DNA of 64,000 nucleotides, from the NCBI RefSeq assembly GCF_031884435.1, contig NZ_CP134779.1, positions 5,821,001 through 5,885,000 of the forward strand, in the 5' to 3' direction. Source of the stretch: Bosea sp. 685 (GTDB lineage Bacteria > Pseudomonadota > Alphaproteobacteria > Rhizobiales > Beijerinckiaceae). This document shows, piece by piece, positions 1 through 9,119 of the stretch. Below the pieces are notes generated by a model that saw only the letters and a list, made by a program, of their open reading frames with translations, was not told the origin of the DNA and did not search any database. Each line of letters starts with the position of its first letter. The stretch's first letter is position 1. Both the position numbers and the translations under genes were made by a program.

Positions 1-1237
1 GGATCGCCTGCTCGGCCTTGGCCGCATCAGTGAGCGAGGCCTTGGCGTCCTGGTTCTGGATCAGCACGCGGTTGATCATGTCGAGCGAGACCTGGCGCTG
101 GCCCATCTCGTCGACGAAGACCGTGGCGTAGGAATAATTCAGCGCCTTGAGGAAGGGCCCGTAGATCGGGTGGTTCAGGTTCTTCTCGGTCTCGGCCGCG
201 GCCTTGCGGGCCGGCAGTTCGCCGACAGTCTCGAGCCAGAGCTGCATCGCCTCGGGCGAGGTGACGAAGGCCATGAACTTCTTGGCGGCTTCAAGCTTCT
301 CGCCGGTGGGCTTGGCGGTGATGGCGTTGACCCAGTAGCTGGCGAAGTTCGCCTTCTTGCCGTCGGCGCCCGCCGGCAGTTCGGCGACGCCCCACTCGAA
401 GGCCTTGATCGCCCCGAACCCGCCGAGCCGGAACGAGCCGTCGATGGTCATTGCGGCGCGGCCGGCGCGGAAGGCGGCCTGTCCTTCATCCATGAAGCCG
501 ACCTGGCCGACCTTGTGGACGCGCTGGAGATCGGCATACCAGTTCAGGGACTTGGCGCCGGCCTCGCTGTCATAGGTGACCTTCCTATTGTCATCGCTAT
601 AGGGCGCGCCGCCATTCTGGCGCAGCAGCGTCTCGCGCCACCAATGATAGTCCTGCCCGGGGAAATCGAGCGTGATGCCAGCCGAGAGCATGTTGCCGGC
701 GGCGTCGCGCTTGGTCGTCTTCTTGGCCATGTCGAGGAGTTCGTCGATCGTCGCCGGCGGCTTGGTCGGATCGAGACCAGCCTCCTGGAACAGCTTCTTG
801 TTGTAGAATAACGCCAGCGAGCGCACCGCGGTCGGCAGGCCGTAATACTCGCCATCGCGCTTCATCGCGGAGACGATCGGATAGAATTCCTTCTCGATCA
901 TCGCCGGCGGAAAGGCGTCGCGCGGCAGCGGCTGGATGAATTTGGCGGCGACGAAATTGTCGAGCCAGCCATAGAACAGCTGCACCACATCCGGCCCCTG
1001 ACCAGCAGGGACGGCAGCCGCGATCTTGGTCTGGTAGTCGGCATAGGGGAAGGTCGTGTGCTTGACCTTGATATTGGGATTGGCAGCCTCGAACCGCTTG
1101 ATCAGCTCGTTCATCGCCTTGATGCGAGCGTCGAAGACATATTGCCAGTATTCGATCTCGACGGTCTGAGCCGCCGCGCCGGTGACGGCACCGAACGAAA
1201 CCAGCAGACCCAACAGCATTCCTCGAAAGCCGCGCAT
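1..1237 (-). CDS. Sugar ABC transporter solute-binding protein (family 1), 3' end cut by window
   Basis: Extracellular solute-binding protein of a carbohydrate ABC importer. It would bind a sugar in the periplasm and deliver it to a permease pair not present here. Translating the minus strand from the ATG at 1237 gives about 412 open residues running off the window. Residues 1-24 form a signal peptide ending in AAAQ. The mature part shows family-1 features: an IEYWQY opening, a KVKHTTFPY stretch and a GQGPDVVQLFYGW segment. It is divergent from the ROK regulator at 1408, which probably controls it. The substrate cannot be told from the sequence. The family call is firm; the C-terminus is missing. 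Confidence 0.88.
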   Translation of the reverse strand, partial: MRGFRGMLLGLLVSFGAVTGAAAQTVEIEYWQYVFDARIKAMNELIKRFEAANPNIKVKHTTFPYADYQTKIAAAVPAGQGPDVVQLFYGWLDNFVAAKFIQPLPRDAFPPAMIEKEFYPIVSAMKRDGEYYGLPTAVRSLALFYNKKLFQEAGLDPTKPPATIDELLDMAKKTTKRDAAGNMLSAGITLDFPGQDYHWWRETLLRQNGGAPYSDDNRKVTYDSEAGAKSLNWYADLQRVHKVGQVGFMDEGQAAFRAGRAAMTIDGSFRLGGFGAIKAFEWGVAELPAGADGKKANFASYWVNAITAKPTGEKLEAAKKFMAFVTSPEAMQLWLETVGELPARKAAAETEKNLNHPIYGPFLKALNYSYATVFVDEMGQRQVSLDMINRVLIQNQDAKASLTDAAKAEQAI

Positions 1238-1338
1238 GATCCTCTCCCCTGTCGTGACGACGCCTGTGCCCTTGCCCTCAAATTCGGCATTCAAGACGCG
1301 CAACCGTCATGCTCGCTCCAGCCCCACCATCCTGTCAA

Positions 1339-1369
1339 TCGATTAATTCACTTGAGTTGGATTAATCGA
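1339..1369. promoter_or_regulatory. Inverted repeat, candidate ROK operator
   Basis: Perfect 9-bp arms TCGATTAAT / ATTAATCGA separated by 13 bp, in the 170-bp gap between the divergent binding-protein gene and the ROK regulator gene. AT-rich inverted repeats of this kind suit the Mlc/NagC class of ROK repressors. Assignment to this regulator is by position only. Confidence 0.5.
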
Positions 1370-1407
1370 AAGCGCAGCCTGTCGATCTCAACAAGCACTG
1401 GCCCATC

Positions 1408-2655
1408 ATGCCTCACCGCCGCTCTCCCCCGTCCCGCAGCGTCGCCGTCGGCACCAATCCCGAGCGAACGCGCAGCCATAACCGCCGCGTGGTGCTGGAA
1501 ACGGTGCGCCAGCACGGCCGGCTCGGCCGCTCCGACATCGCCGCCCTGACGCGGCTGACGGCGCAGGCCGTCTCGAACATCGTCGCGGAACTGGTCGGCG
1601 AAGGGTTCCTGATCGAGCAGGGGCGCCGGCGCACGGCGCGCGGCCAGCCGCCGATGGAGCTCGCGGTCAATGCCGATGGCGGCATGACCGCCGGCATGGA
1701 GATCGCAGCCGACCATATCACCACCGTCCTGGTCGATCTCGCCGGTGCAGTCCGGGCGCAGCGCATCGTGCCATTAGGCGATTCCGCGCTCGAGGCCGTG
1801 CAGGCGCTCGCCGCTGCCGAACTCGCCCTTGCCCGCACCGGGGCGGGATTGCCGCGCCGCCTGCTCGGCTGCGGGGTGGTGATGCCGGGCCCCTTCGAGA
1901 TCGAGGGGATGAACTCTGTCGGCTCATCGCCGCTGCCGGGCTGGGCCGGGCACGATGCCGGCCGGCTCCTGTCATTGGCACTGCAGACACCCGTCACGAT
2001 CGAGAACGACGCGACGGCAGCTGCCGTCGGCGAGCATCTGCACGGGCTGGGGCGGAATCTGCGGCATTTCTGCCTGGTCTATTTCGGCGCGGGCCTGGGG
2101 CTCGGCACCATCATCGGCGGGCAGCCCTATCGCGGCGCCTTCGGCAATGCCGGCGAGATCGGCCATATCCCGGTCGTCCAGAACGGGCTCGCCTGCGCCT
2201 GCGGCGGCCAGGGCTGCCTCGAACGCTATGCCTCGACGCATGCGTTGAGCGAGGCCCTGCGCGCCGCCGGGATTGCGCATGCCGGCCCCGACGAGGTCGC
2301 GCAGCTGCATCTGGCCGGGCACCCCGCCGTGCTGGGCTGGATCACCGAAGCGGCCCGGCTGCTCGCGCCGATGCTGGTGATGCTGGAAAACCTGTTCGAC
2401 CCGGAGACCATCATCCTGGGTGGCGGCTTGCCCGATGGCGTCATCGACGCCTTGATCGAGGCGATGTCGCCTTTGGCCGTCTCGGTCTCGAACCGGTCGG
2501 GCCGCAGCGTGCCGCGCGTGCAGCGCGGCGCGACCGGCAGGCTCACCGCGGCGCTCGGCGCAGCCGCCTTGCCGCTGCTCGACACGATGACGCCGAAACT
2601 CGACCGCACCGTTCTGCATGAGCAGGACGAGACCATCACGGCCGAAGCCGAATAA
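1408..2655 (+). CDS. ROK family transcriptional regulator
   Basis: Sugar-responsive repressor of the NagC/Mlc/XylR type, 415 aa. Residues about 28-75 form a winged helix-turn-helix (SDIAALTRLTAQAVSNIVAE). The rest is a ROK sugar-kinase fold. The ENDA motif at 199-202 keeps the kinase catalytic Asp, His253 lies in GHIP, and the zinc motif CACGGQGC is at 263-270. The gene is divergent from a sugar-binding protein gene, with an inverted repeat between them, so local control of that importer is likely. The C-terminal 30 residues extend past the usual domain. The ligand is unknown; because the kinase motif is intact, a ligand-phosphorylating role cannot be excluded. Confidence 0.9.
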   Translation: MPHRRSPPSRSVAVGTNPERTRSHNRRVVLETVRQHGRLGRSDIAALTRLTAQAVSNIVAELVGEGFLIEQGRRRTARGQPPMELAVNADGGMTAGMEIAADHITTVLVDLAGAVRAQRIVPLGDSALEAVQALAAAELALARTGAGLPRRLLGCGVVMPGPFEIEGMNSVGSSPLPGWAGHDAGRLLSLALQTPVTIENDATAAAVGEHLHGLGRNLRHFCLVYFGAGLGLGTIIGGQPYRGAFGNAGEIGHIPVVQNGLACACGGQGCLERYASTHALSEALRAAGIAHAGPDEVAQLHLAGHPAVLGWITEAARLLAPMLVMLENLFDPETIILGGGLPDGVIDALIEAMSPLAVSVSNRSGRSVPRVQRGATGRLTAALGAAALPLLDTMTPKLDRTVLHEQDETITAEAE

Positions 2656-2663
2656 GAGGCCTC

Positions 2664-2765
2664 CTAGAGATGCTTTCCGATCCGATGGATTCGAAAAGCA
2701 TCTCTAGTCTCTTGTTTTGACGCATTTTCTTCAGGCGAACCGGATGCCACTTCGCTTGAAAATGC
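2664..2765. repeat. Composite palindromic intergenic element, copy 1
   Basis: Two adjacent inverted repeats between convergent genes. The first has 13-bp arms CTAGAGATGCTTT / AAAGCATCTCTAG (2664-2676, 2695-2707). The second has arms GCATTTTC / GAAAATGC (2722-2729, 2758-2765) around an ACCGGATGCCAC core. The linker TCTCTTGTTTTGA resembles linkers in copies near 18.9, 24.7 and 47.1 kb. It may also end both flanking transcripts. Confidence 0.65.
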
Positions 2766-2773
2766 TCTTGCGA

Positions 2774-4054
2774 TCAGCCGGCGGTCGCTCTCGCGAAGAA
2801 ATCGACCGGCCCCATCTGGCCGCCCTTCAGGACGATATCGAGATCGTCCAGACGAGGGTCATCGCTATGTGTCCGGCAGAGCGGCGCGCCCGAAGCCAGC
2901 GGACCGCGATAGGACAACCCCCAGATGTCGAGCGATTTGACGGCAAGGCTCGATGTGTCGCCACCGGCCACGACGAGCCGGGACAGGCGCGCTTGCGCAA
3001 TGATGTCGCGCAACAGCAGGCCGGTTGCCGCCGCGACGCCGCCGGCATTCTCCGGAGCCTGCGACGGACGCTCGGTGATCAACATGACATGGCCCTCCGC
3101 CAATCGCCGGAGCGCCTCCTGCCGCAGCGCCTCGGCATAGGCTGCATCATCGAGAAGCCTGCGCGGCTCGATCGCCAGCTTGGCAAAGCCCGTCGCCACC
3201 TCGACCTGCCCCCGGGTCACGGGCGAAAGGCTGCCAACCAGCGCCAGCACGGGACCATCGCGCCGCAGCGGAACAGTCCTCGCTACGGCTTCCTCCTGGA
3301 CACCCCACAGGCCCGCCAGCGCCTGGGCGACAGAGCTCGGGCCGACGGCAAGCATCGGCTGCGCCTGCGCCCGCTGCGCGATCAGCTTGCCGATGACCGG
3401 GAGATCGGAAGCGCGGGCGACATCGAGCAGGACTGCGCCAGGCTCGGTTGCGAGACAGGCGGCGAGTGCAGCCTCCGCCCCGTCCTCCCAATTGCGATAG
3501 TCGAGCAGGGCGACCCGCTCCAACCCCTGCGCCGTGAGATGCCGGCGCAGATCCGCCTCCGCCATCGGCGTGACCGGGTGGACGCTCATCGTCGGATGGC
3601 GGTCGATCCTGTGGACCACGCCACCGATGCCGGCCGCGGCGAAGAGGTTTCCGAACAGGCAGTAGCGGCCGAGATTGGGCTGGCCGCCGAGGATCGGCAG
3701 GAACGGACTCTGAAAATAGGGGCGCAGCGCCTTCACCGCGGCGCCGATGCTGCCGATAAGTGGCGCGCTGTCGAAGGTCGAGCAGCATTTATAGTGCAGC
3801 AACGCGACGCCCTGCCCGGCGAAGAAGCGGCCGGCCTCGTCGAGCTCGGCTGCCATCGCGACCGGTTCCATCGAGCGGGTCGCCCCGGCTATGCCGATGG
3901 CGTCGAGCGGACCTGCAGCGCTCAGTTGCTCCGGCGTCGGAATCCGCAGGAACAGCAGCGCACGCCGCCCCTGCTCCGCCAGCGCCGACAAGGTGTCGGT
4001 CGCGCCGGTGAAATCGTCGCCATACCAGCCATAGAGCGGCGATGGGTTTGCCAT
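2774..4054 (-). CDS. oiaK: Four-carbon acid sugar kinase family protein (DUF1537), OiaK-like
   Basis: Probable ATP-dependent kinase of an oxidised acid sugar, 426 aa, the usual length for the family. The N-terminal substrate domain carries GDDFTGATD at 12-20. The C-terminal nucleotide domain carries AGGDTSS near 362-368 and KGGQMG near 410. The ATG at 4054 lies 7 nt after the stop of the upstream RuBisCO-like gene, which fits co-translation. In published apiose/isoapionate pathways a DUF1537 kinase (OiaK) makes 3-oxo-isoapionate 4-phosphate for a RuBisCO-like decarboxylase (OiaX). The same pairing here is the basis for the symbol. Other DUF1537 enzymes act on threonate or erythronate derivatives, so the substrate remains an inference. 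Confidence 0.75.
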   Translation of the reverse strand: MANPSPLYGWYGDDFTGATDTLSALAEQGRRALLFLRIPTPEQLSAAGPLDAIGIAGATRSMEPVAMAAELDEAGRFFAGQGVALLHYKCCSTFDSAPLIGSIGAAVKALRPYFQSPFLPILGGQPNLGRYCLFGNLFAAAGIGGVVHRIDRHPTMSVHPVTPMAEADLRRHLTAQGLERVALLDYRNWEDGAEAALAACLATEPGAVLLDVARASDLPVIGKLIAQRAQAQPMLAVGPSSVAQALAGLWGVQEEAVARTVPLRRDGPVLALVGSLSPVTRGQVEVATGFAKLAIEPRRLLDDAAYAEALRQEALRRLAEGHVMLITERPSQAPENAGGVAAATGLLLRDIIAQARLSRLVVAGGDTSSLAVKSLDIWGLSYRGPLASGAPLCRTHSDDPRLDDLDIVLKGGQMGPVDFFARATAG

Positions 4055-4061
4055 CAGGGCC

Positions 4062-5336
4062 TCAACCAGCAAGCTTGCCGAAGAAATCGAGCGCCTGCCG
4101 CAATTCGCCCTGCGTCCTGGCAGCGTCCTCCAGCGAAATGCCGGCCGCCACGGCGTCCCAGGCCTGCCGGATGCTGACCACGCCGGCCGTCGGCCCGCCG
4201 GGATGGGCGAGGATGCCGCCGCCGGCCATGAAGAGCAGGTCGGAATGGCCGATCGCATCCCAGGTCGGCTGGGCCGTGCCGGCCCATTGGCCCGAAGAGA
4301 AAGCCGGCATGACGCGGTCATCGATGCCCGCGCTCAACGGCGTCACGCAATCCCTGGCGGAGGAGACGACCTCCTCGTCTTCCTGCGCGAATTTGCCCTG
4401 CAAGCCGTGGACATGCATGTGATCGACGCCGGCGAGCCGCCAGAGCGTCTGATAAGCCTGGAAGGAGATACCGAGCATGGGATGGCGCGAGAGCGCGCCA
4501 TAGCCGTTGCGATGGCCGTGCACGGCGAGATCGGTCGAGCGGCGCAGCGTCTCCATGGCAGAGAACCCGCACCAGTTCAGGCTCGTCATGATGCAGGTAC
4601 CGCCCTCGCGCGCCACCAGATCGGCATGGCGGCGCATCGCGTCGGTCTCGTCGGTGATATTGAAGGCGACCATCACCGCCTTGCCGGTGCGATCCTGATG
4701 GCGGCGCACGGCGGCCATCACCGCCGGCACGCGTTGCGCCAGCGGCGCATGGACGGGATCGGCCGAGATCTCGTCATCCTTGATGAAATCAAGCCCCGCC
4801 TCGCAGAGCTTGGCAACGAGCGCCGCCGTCTCCTCCACGCTCAGCCCGACATTGGGCTTGATGATCGAGCCGACCAGCGGACCCTGCGGAACACCCGTCA
4901 GCCGGCGCGTCCCAGCGATGCCCTGGCTCGGCAGCGGGAAGCGAGCCCGGAAGGAGGCGGGCAGCGTGATCGTGTCGAGCCTGAGGCCCGTGACCTCGCC
5001 GAGATCATAGAGATTGCCCGCGACGATCGCAGCCAGGGTCGCCAGATTGGCGCCGACATTGTCGACCGGAAACGAGATCGCCACGCGGGCCCGCCGCCAG
5101 GGGCCGGAGACGCCTTTGCGGGCGAGCCAGGCATTAGGCAGGCTCGGCGTGGCGATCGTTTCAAGCTCCTCGACCTTGATGACGACGGCGCTCGCCCGCT
5201 CGCGCAATTCGTCGGTCTCGCCGGCGACGCGGGTGAAGGTGCCACTCGACTGCTCGCCCGCCATCACCTGCGCCACCTTCATCGGATCGAGCGGTGTCTC
5301 GATCAGATAGGTCGCCTCGAAGCGTTCGCTGGTCAT
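4062..5336 (-). CDS. oiaX: RuBisCO-like protein (form IV), candidate acid-sugar-phosphate decarboxylase OiaX
   Basis: RuBisCO large-chain homologue, 424 aa, about 50 residues shorter than true RuBisCO. Active-site features are retained: Lys160 in GSIIKPNVGL, the carbamylation-type motif GLDFIKDDE (Lys186, Asp188, Glu189), His275 in HGHRNGYG, and Lys315 in GLQGKF. It is therefore likely an active enzyme. It does not imply the Calvin cycle: no small subunit or phosphoribulokinase is nearby. Its partner is a DUF1537 kinase and its operon a TRAP system. This matches RuBisCO-like enzymes that decarboxylate or transcarboxylate 3-oxo-isoapionate 4-phosphate (OiaX, OiaT). Family is very sure, exact reaction moderate. 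Confidence 0.78.
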   Translation of the reverse strand: MTSERFEATYLIETPLDPMKVAQVMAGEQSSGTFTRVAGETDELRERASAVVIKVEELETIATPSLPNAWLARKGVSGPWRRARVAISFPVDNVGANLATLAAIVAGNLYDLGEVTGLRLDTITLPASFRARFPLPSQGIAGTRRLTGVPQGPLVGSIIKPNVGLSVEETAALVAKLCEAGLDFIKDDEISADPVHAPLAQRVPAVMAAVRRHQDRTGKAVMVAFNITDETDAMRRHADLVAREGGTCIMTSLNWCGFSAMETLRRSTDLAVHGHRNGYGALSRHPMLGISFQAYQTLWRLAGVDHMHVHGLQGKFAQEDEEVVSSARDCVTPLSAGIDDRVMPAFSSGQWAGTAQPTWDAIGHSDLLFMAGGGILAHPGGPTAGVVSIRQAWDAVAAGISLEDAARTQGELRQALDFFGKLAG

Positions 5337-5490
5337 CTCGTCGATCCATCGTTGGGCCTGCCATTGTTCGGCCTGCCATCATTACACGGAGGCGCAGCCG
5401 AATAAGCAATCCGGGGAACCGCCTGCGAGACGCAGGATTGCTCCGCCGCGCCCGCAATGACGGGGAAGGCGCCGCCTCGCCGTCCCGCCC

Positions 5491-6030
5491 TCAGAGCTTG
5501 CTGAGATCGGGGAATGGACGCACGGGATCCTTGCCGTCCCAGCCTTCCGAGGCCTCGCGAATCAGGCGGAACATCTCGCCCTTGGGGCCGGCGACCTCCG
5601 ACAGCTCGATCACGGTGCCGGGATGGTAATGCGTGTCGAAATAGATGAAGCGGCCGCGCTCGCCGACTTCGCCTGACATCACCGGCTTGAAGCCCTGCCC
5701 GATCAGGCGTTCGAGATCGGCGTCGTAGCTGTCGGTCCAGTAGGCGACATGCTGCAGGCCGCTATGCCCGGCCTGGGTGAAGTCGCGATACATCGAGGGC
5801 ACGTCGTTGCGGCATTGGATCAGTTCGATCTGGAGCGGCCCGGAATTGGCCAGCGCGACCGAATTATGCGGCTCGTAGCGCTCGCCCTTGTAGCGGTAAT
5901 TCTTGATCGGAACCTTCGGGTTGTAGAAGAACGGCCCGACGCCAAGGACACGGCTCCAGTAGTCCATCGCCGCCTCGATATCGGGGACGACATAGCCAGC
6001 CTGGCGGATCTGGCCGAAGAAGCGGCTCAT
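5491..6030 (-). CDS. VOC (glyoxalase/dioxygenase) superfamily protein
   Basis: Small metalloprotein of the vicinal-oxygen-chelate fold, 179 aa. The N-terminal module opens GQIRQAGYVVPDIEAAMDYW, and the second module has QHVAYW and TVIELSE, which supply typical His and Glu metal ligands. It lies between the TRAP transporter genes and the RuBisCO-like gene in one transcription direction. VOC enzymes include isomerases, epimerases, lyases and dioxygenases. In this operon it could perform the isomerisation or epimerisation that precedes phosphorylation, a step otherwise missing here. That role is inference only. Confidence 0.8.
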   Translation of the reverse strand: MSRFFGQIRQAGYVVPDIEAAMDYWSRVLGVGPFFYNPKVPIKNYRYKGERYEPHNSVALANSGPLQIELIQCRNDVPSMYRDFTQAGHSGLQHVAYWTDSYDADLERLIGQGFKPVMSGEVGERGRFIYFDTHYHPGTVIELSEVAGPKGEMFRLIREASEGWDGKDPVRPFPDLSKL

Positions 6031-6063
6031 GGGAATGCCTCGCGTTCGAAGAGCGGTGAAGGA

Positions 6064-7944
6064 TCAGAATTTCAGGAAGCCGGTGGAGATCCACGGCACG
6101 GCGGCGACCACAACGAGGCCGATCAGCAGGGCCAGCATGTAGCCCCAGATGTATTTCAGGCCCTCATCGGGATTGATCTTGCTGATCGCGCAGGCGCCGT
6201 AATAGCCAACCCCGAAAGGCGGCGCGAAGAGGCCGATGCCCATCGCGAAGATCACCACCATGGCGTAGTGCACCTCATGCACGCCGACCTGCTTGGCGAT
6301 CGGAAACAGGAGCGGTCCGAACAGCACGATCGCCGGGATACCCTCCAGCACGCTGCCGAGGATGATGAAGGCGACGATCGAGATCGCCAGGAAGCCCCAG
6401 GTTCCACCGGGCACGGCCGCCATGATCTTCGCCAGATCCTGCGAGAAGCCGGATTGGGTCAGGCCCCAGGCCATGGCCGTGGCGCAGCCGACGATGAAGA
6501 TGATTGCACCCGTCAGCGAGGCGGTGTCGACCAGCATGCGCGGCAGCCGGCGCCAGTCGAACTGGCGGTAGACCAGAAGCCCCATCACGACGGAATAGGC
6601 GATGCCGATGGTCGAGACCTCGGTCGCCGTCGCCACGCCCTCGACGACCGCGGCGCGAATGACGAAGGGCAGCGAGACGGCCGGCAGCGCGACCAAAGCG
6701 AGCTTGCCGATCTCGCGCTTTGAATAGCGCGCGACATGGCTGAGATCCTCGCCGCGATAGCGCCACCAGATCACGAAGCAGAGCGCAGCGCCGAGCACGA
6801 CACCGGGCAGCATGCCGCCGGTGAAGAGCGCAGCGATCGAGACGCCCGTCACGGAGCCGATGGTGATCAGCACGATCGAGGGCGGGATCGTCTCGGTCTG
6901 CGCGCCTGTCGCCGAGAGCAGGGCGACGAGATCGCCGGGCTTGGCGCCGCGCTTCTGCATCTCCGGGAAGAGCACCGGTGCGATCGCGGCCATGTCGGCG
7001 ATCTTCGAGCCCGAAATGCCGGAGACGAGATACATCGCCCCGACCAGCACATAGGAGAGGCCGCCGCGGACATGGCCGAGCAGCGAAGCGAGGAACTGGA
7101 TCATCGCCCTGGCCATGCCGGTCATCTCGATCAGCGCGCCCAGGAAGATGAAGAGCGGCACCGCGAGCAGGATGAGATGGCTCATGCCCTCGTCGAGCCG
7201 CCCGACCATGACGATCAGCGGCGTCGCGGTGGTGAGCGCGAGATAGCCGAAGGTGGCGAGCGCGAAGGAGAAGGCGATCGGCACGCCGGAGAAGACGTTG
7301 AGCGCCACCACCCCGACGAAGAAGACCACGAGATTGAGCTTGCCGAGCGGCTTCAGCATGGGGCCGACAAGCCAGAACAGCAGCACGAGGGCAACTGTGA
7401 GGCCGAGCGCCAGCAATAAGGGCTTGAGCGAGCCGAAACGCAGCAGCCGGAAACACGCCGCCAGCAGCATCAGCCCCATGCCGACGGGAATCGCCGCCGC
7501 GCGCCAGGCATTGGTGATCTCCAGCGCCGGAGTGACGATGAACCTTTCCTCCTCGGCATATTCCAGCGCATGGGGCAAAATCATCAGCAGGAAGGCGATC
7601 GAGGCGGTGATCGCGAGCGCCTCCAGTAGGCTGCGCGCCCCTGGCCCGACACGGCTGACGAGGCCGGTCATGCGCATATGCTCGCCGCGCCGGAGGGCTA
7701 CGACCGCGCCCAGCATCGAGAGCCAGAGGAACAGGATCGAGGCCAGTTCGTCCGACCAGATCAAGGGCCTGTGGAAGACATAGCGCGCCGTCACGCCCGC
7801 CCCGAGGATGGCGATCTCGACCAGGACGAGCGCGGCCGCCACGGCCTCGACGAGGCCGCCGACCAGGCGGTCGAGCTTGCCGGCGAGATGCGCAATGCCA
7901 TTCTCGGGGACAGGCGCAGGCGACAGCGTCGCATGTCCGTGCAT
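6064..7944 (-). CDS. TRAP transporter, fused small (DctQ) and large (DctM) permease
   Basis: Inner-membrane part of a tripartite ATP-independent periplasmic transporter, 626 aa. About residues 20-170 are the DctQ unit (ARYVFHRPLIWSDELA). From about 200 to the end is the DctM unit with multiple membrane helices and the GGxxPG-type GGMLPGVVLG segment. Fusions of Q and M are common in alphaproteobacteria. The ATG at 7944 is chosen because GGAGGA precedes it by 8 nt; an in-frame ATG at 7959 is possible. The partner binding protein DctP lies just upstream. Transport is driven by sodium or proton gradient, and carboxylates are the usual substrates, fitting an acid sugar. Confidence 0.92.
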   Translation of the reverse strand: MHGHATLSPAPVPENGIAHLAGKLDRLVGGLVEAVAAALVLVEIAILGAGVTARYVFHRPLIWSDELASILFLWLSMLGAVVALRRGEHMRMTGLVSRVGPGARSLLEALAITASIAFLLMILPHALEYAEEERFIVTPALEITNAWRAAAIPVGMGLMLLAACFRLLRFGSLKPLLLALGLTVALVLLFWLVGPMLKPLGKLNLVVFFVGVVALNVFSGVPIAFSFALATFGYLALTTATPLIVMVGRLDEGMSHLILLAVPLFIFLGALIEMTGMARAMIQFLASLLGHVRGGLSYVLVGAMYLVSGISGSKIADMAAIAPVLFPEMQKRGAKPGDLVALLSATGAQTETIPPSIVLITIGSVTGVSIAALFTGGMLPGVVLGAALCFVIWWRYRGEDLSHVARYSKREIGKLALVALPAVSLPFVIRAAVVEGVATATEVSTIGIAYSVVMGLLVYRQFDWRRLPRMLVDTASLTGAIIFIVGCATAMAWGLTQSGFSQDLAKIMAAVPGGTWGFLAISIVAFIILGSVLEGIPAIVLFGPLLFPIAKQVGVHEVHYAMVVIFAMGIGLFAPPFGVGYYGACAISKINPDEGLKYIWGYMLALLIGLVVVAAVPWISTGFLKF

Positions 7945-7985
7945 GACGGGATCCTCCATCGGCTCGACCGCGCGACGCACCGGCC

Positions 7986-9002
7986 TCAAGCCAGCTTGCC
8001 GACAGCGCCTTCGAGCAGCCCCCAAGCCTCCTCCCCGAAGCGCCCCTGCCAATCCTTGTAGAAGCCGGCCTCGCGCAGCTTGGCGCGGAAGGAGTCGGGA
8101 TTGGTCTTGTTGAAGGCGAGGCCCTTCGCCTGCAGATCCGCCTGGACCGTCTCGTTCAGGCCCTTGATATCGGCGCGCTGCCTGACGCCGGCCTCGTTGA
8201 TGGCGTCGCTGACGATCGTCCTGACGTCGGCCGGCAGGGCGTTCCAGGCGCGACCATTGGCGATGAACCAGAAGCCGTCCCAGATGTGGTTGCTGATGGC
8301 GCAGTTCTTCTGCACCTCATAGAGCTTGGCGACCTGGATGATCGGCAGCGGGTTCTCCTGCGCGTCGACGATCCTGGTCTGGAGCGAGGAATAGACCTCG
8401 CTGAACTGCAGGCTGGCGGGTGCGGCCTCCAGCGCCTTGAACATCGCGATCGAAAGCGGGCTCACCGGCACGCGGATCTTCAGGCCCGCCATGTCCTTGG
8501 CGGTCTCGATCGGCTTGCCTGACGTCGTCATCTGGCGAAAGCCGTTGTCCCACATCTTCTCGAAGGCGAAGAGGTTCACCTTGGCGATCGCGGCGCGGAC
8601 ATGGGCGCCGAGCGCGCCATCCATCGCCTTCCAGACCTGGTCGTAATCGGCAAAGGCGAAGCCCACCGCATTGATCGCGGCGACAGGCACCAGCGTCGCG
8701 ATCACCAGTGCTGAAGGCGTGAAGAAGGTGATGCCGCCATTGCGGACCTGGCTCAGCATGTCGGTGTCGCCGCCAAGCTGGTTGTTGGGGAAGATCTTGA
8801 TCTCGACCCGGCCGTTGGTCTTCGCCTTGATCTCTTCGGCAGCCTCGGCGGCGCGCACGTTCAAGGGATGGCTGAGCGGCAGGTTGTTGCCGTATTTCAA
8901 TTCGATCTCGGCGGCGCGCGCGATATGCGGCATGCCGATGAGGGGAATGGCCGGCGTCGCGGCAAGCGTGCGCAGCACCGTACGGCGGGTCAATGACGTC
9001 AT
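7986..9002 (-). CDS. TRAP transporter solute-binding protein DctP
   Basis: Periplasmic receptor for the TRAP transporter encoded downstream, 338 aa. The N-terminus MTSLTRRTVLRTL with a hydrophobic run ending ARA suggests Tat export. Arg177 in GLKIRVP matches the conserved Arg that salt-bridges the ligand carboxylate in DctP proteins, so the substrate should be an acid. The ATG at 9002 follows GGGAGGTTACG, a strong ribosome site. It is the first gene of the minus-strand operon running to 2774 and is divergent from the LacI regulator at 9120. Confidence 0.92.
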   Translation of the reverse strand: MTSLTRRTVLRTLAATPAIPLIGMPHIARAAEIELKYGNNLPLSHPLNVRAAEAAEEIKAKTNGRVEIKIFPNNQLGGDTDMLSQVRNGGITFFTPSALVIATLVPVAAINAVGFAFADYDQVWKAMDGALGAHVRAAIAKVNLFAFEKMWDNGFRQMTTSGKPIETAKDMAGLKIRVPVSPLSIAMFKALEAAPASLQFSEVYSSLQTRIVDAQENPLPIIQVAKLYEVQKNCAISNHIWDGFWFIANGRAWNALPADVRTIVSDAINEAGVRQRADIKGLNETVQADLQAKGLAFNKTNPDSFRAKLREAGFYKDWQGRFGEEAWGLLEGAVGKLA

Positions 9003-9119
9003 CGTAACCTCCCTGGATCGCCTTGCGACCTGATTGTTTGCCGTCTTCTTGCCAAAACGATAGGAATTGCCGATGAGGTCCGTCAAACTCATTCTCTGAT
9101 GGTTTTTGATTGGATTTGA

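Noticed and set aside
2717..4177. Long plus-strand open frame opposite the acid-sugar kinase
   Set aside because: Arg/Ala/Gln-rich with no domain; it is antisense to a well-supported kinase gene. GC-rich DNA often gives such frames.
4062..5336. Possible true RuBisCO and Calvin cycle
   Set aside because: Too short, no small subunit or phosphoribulokinase nearby, and the neighbours point to acid-sugar catabolism.
9003..9119. LacI operator in the divergent gap
   Set aside because: Only an imperfect GTTTTGGC / GGCAAAC-type symmetry was seen, too weak to list as a site.
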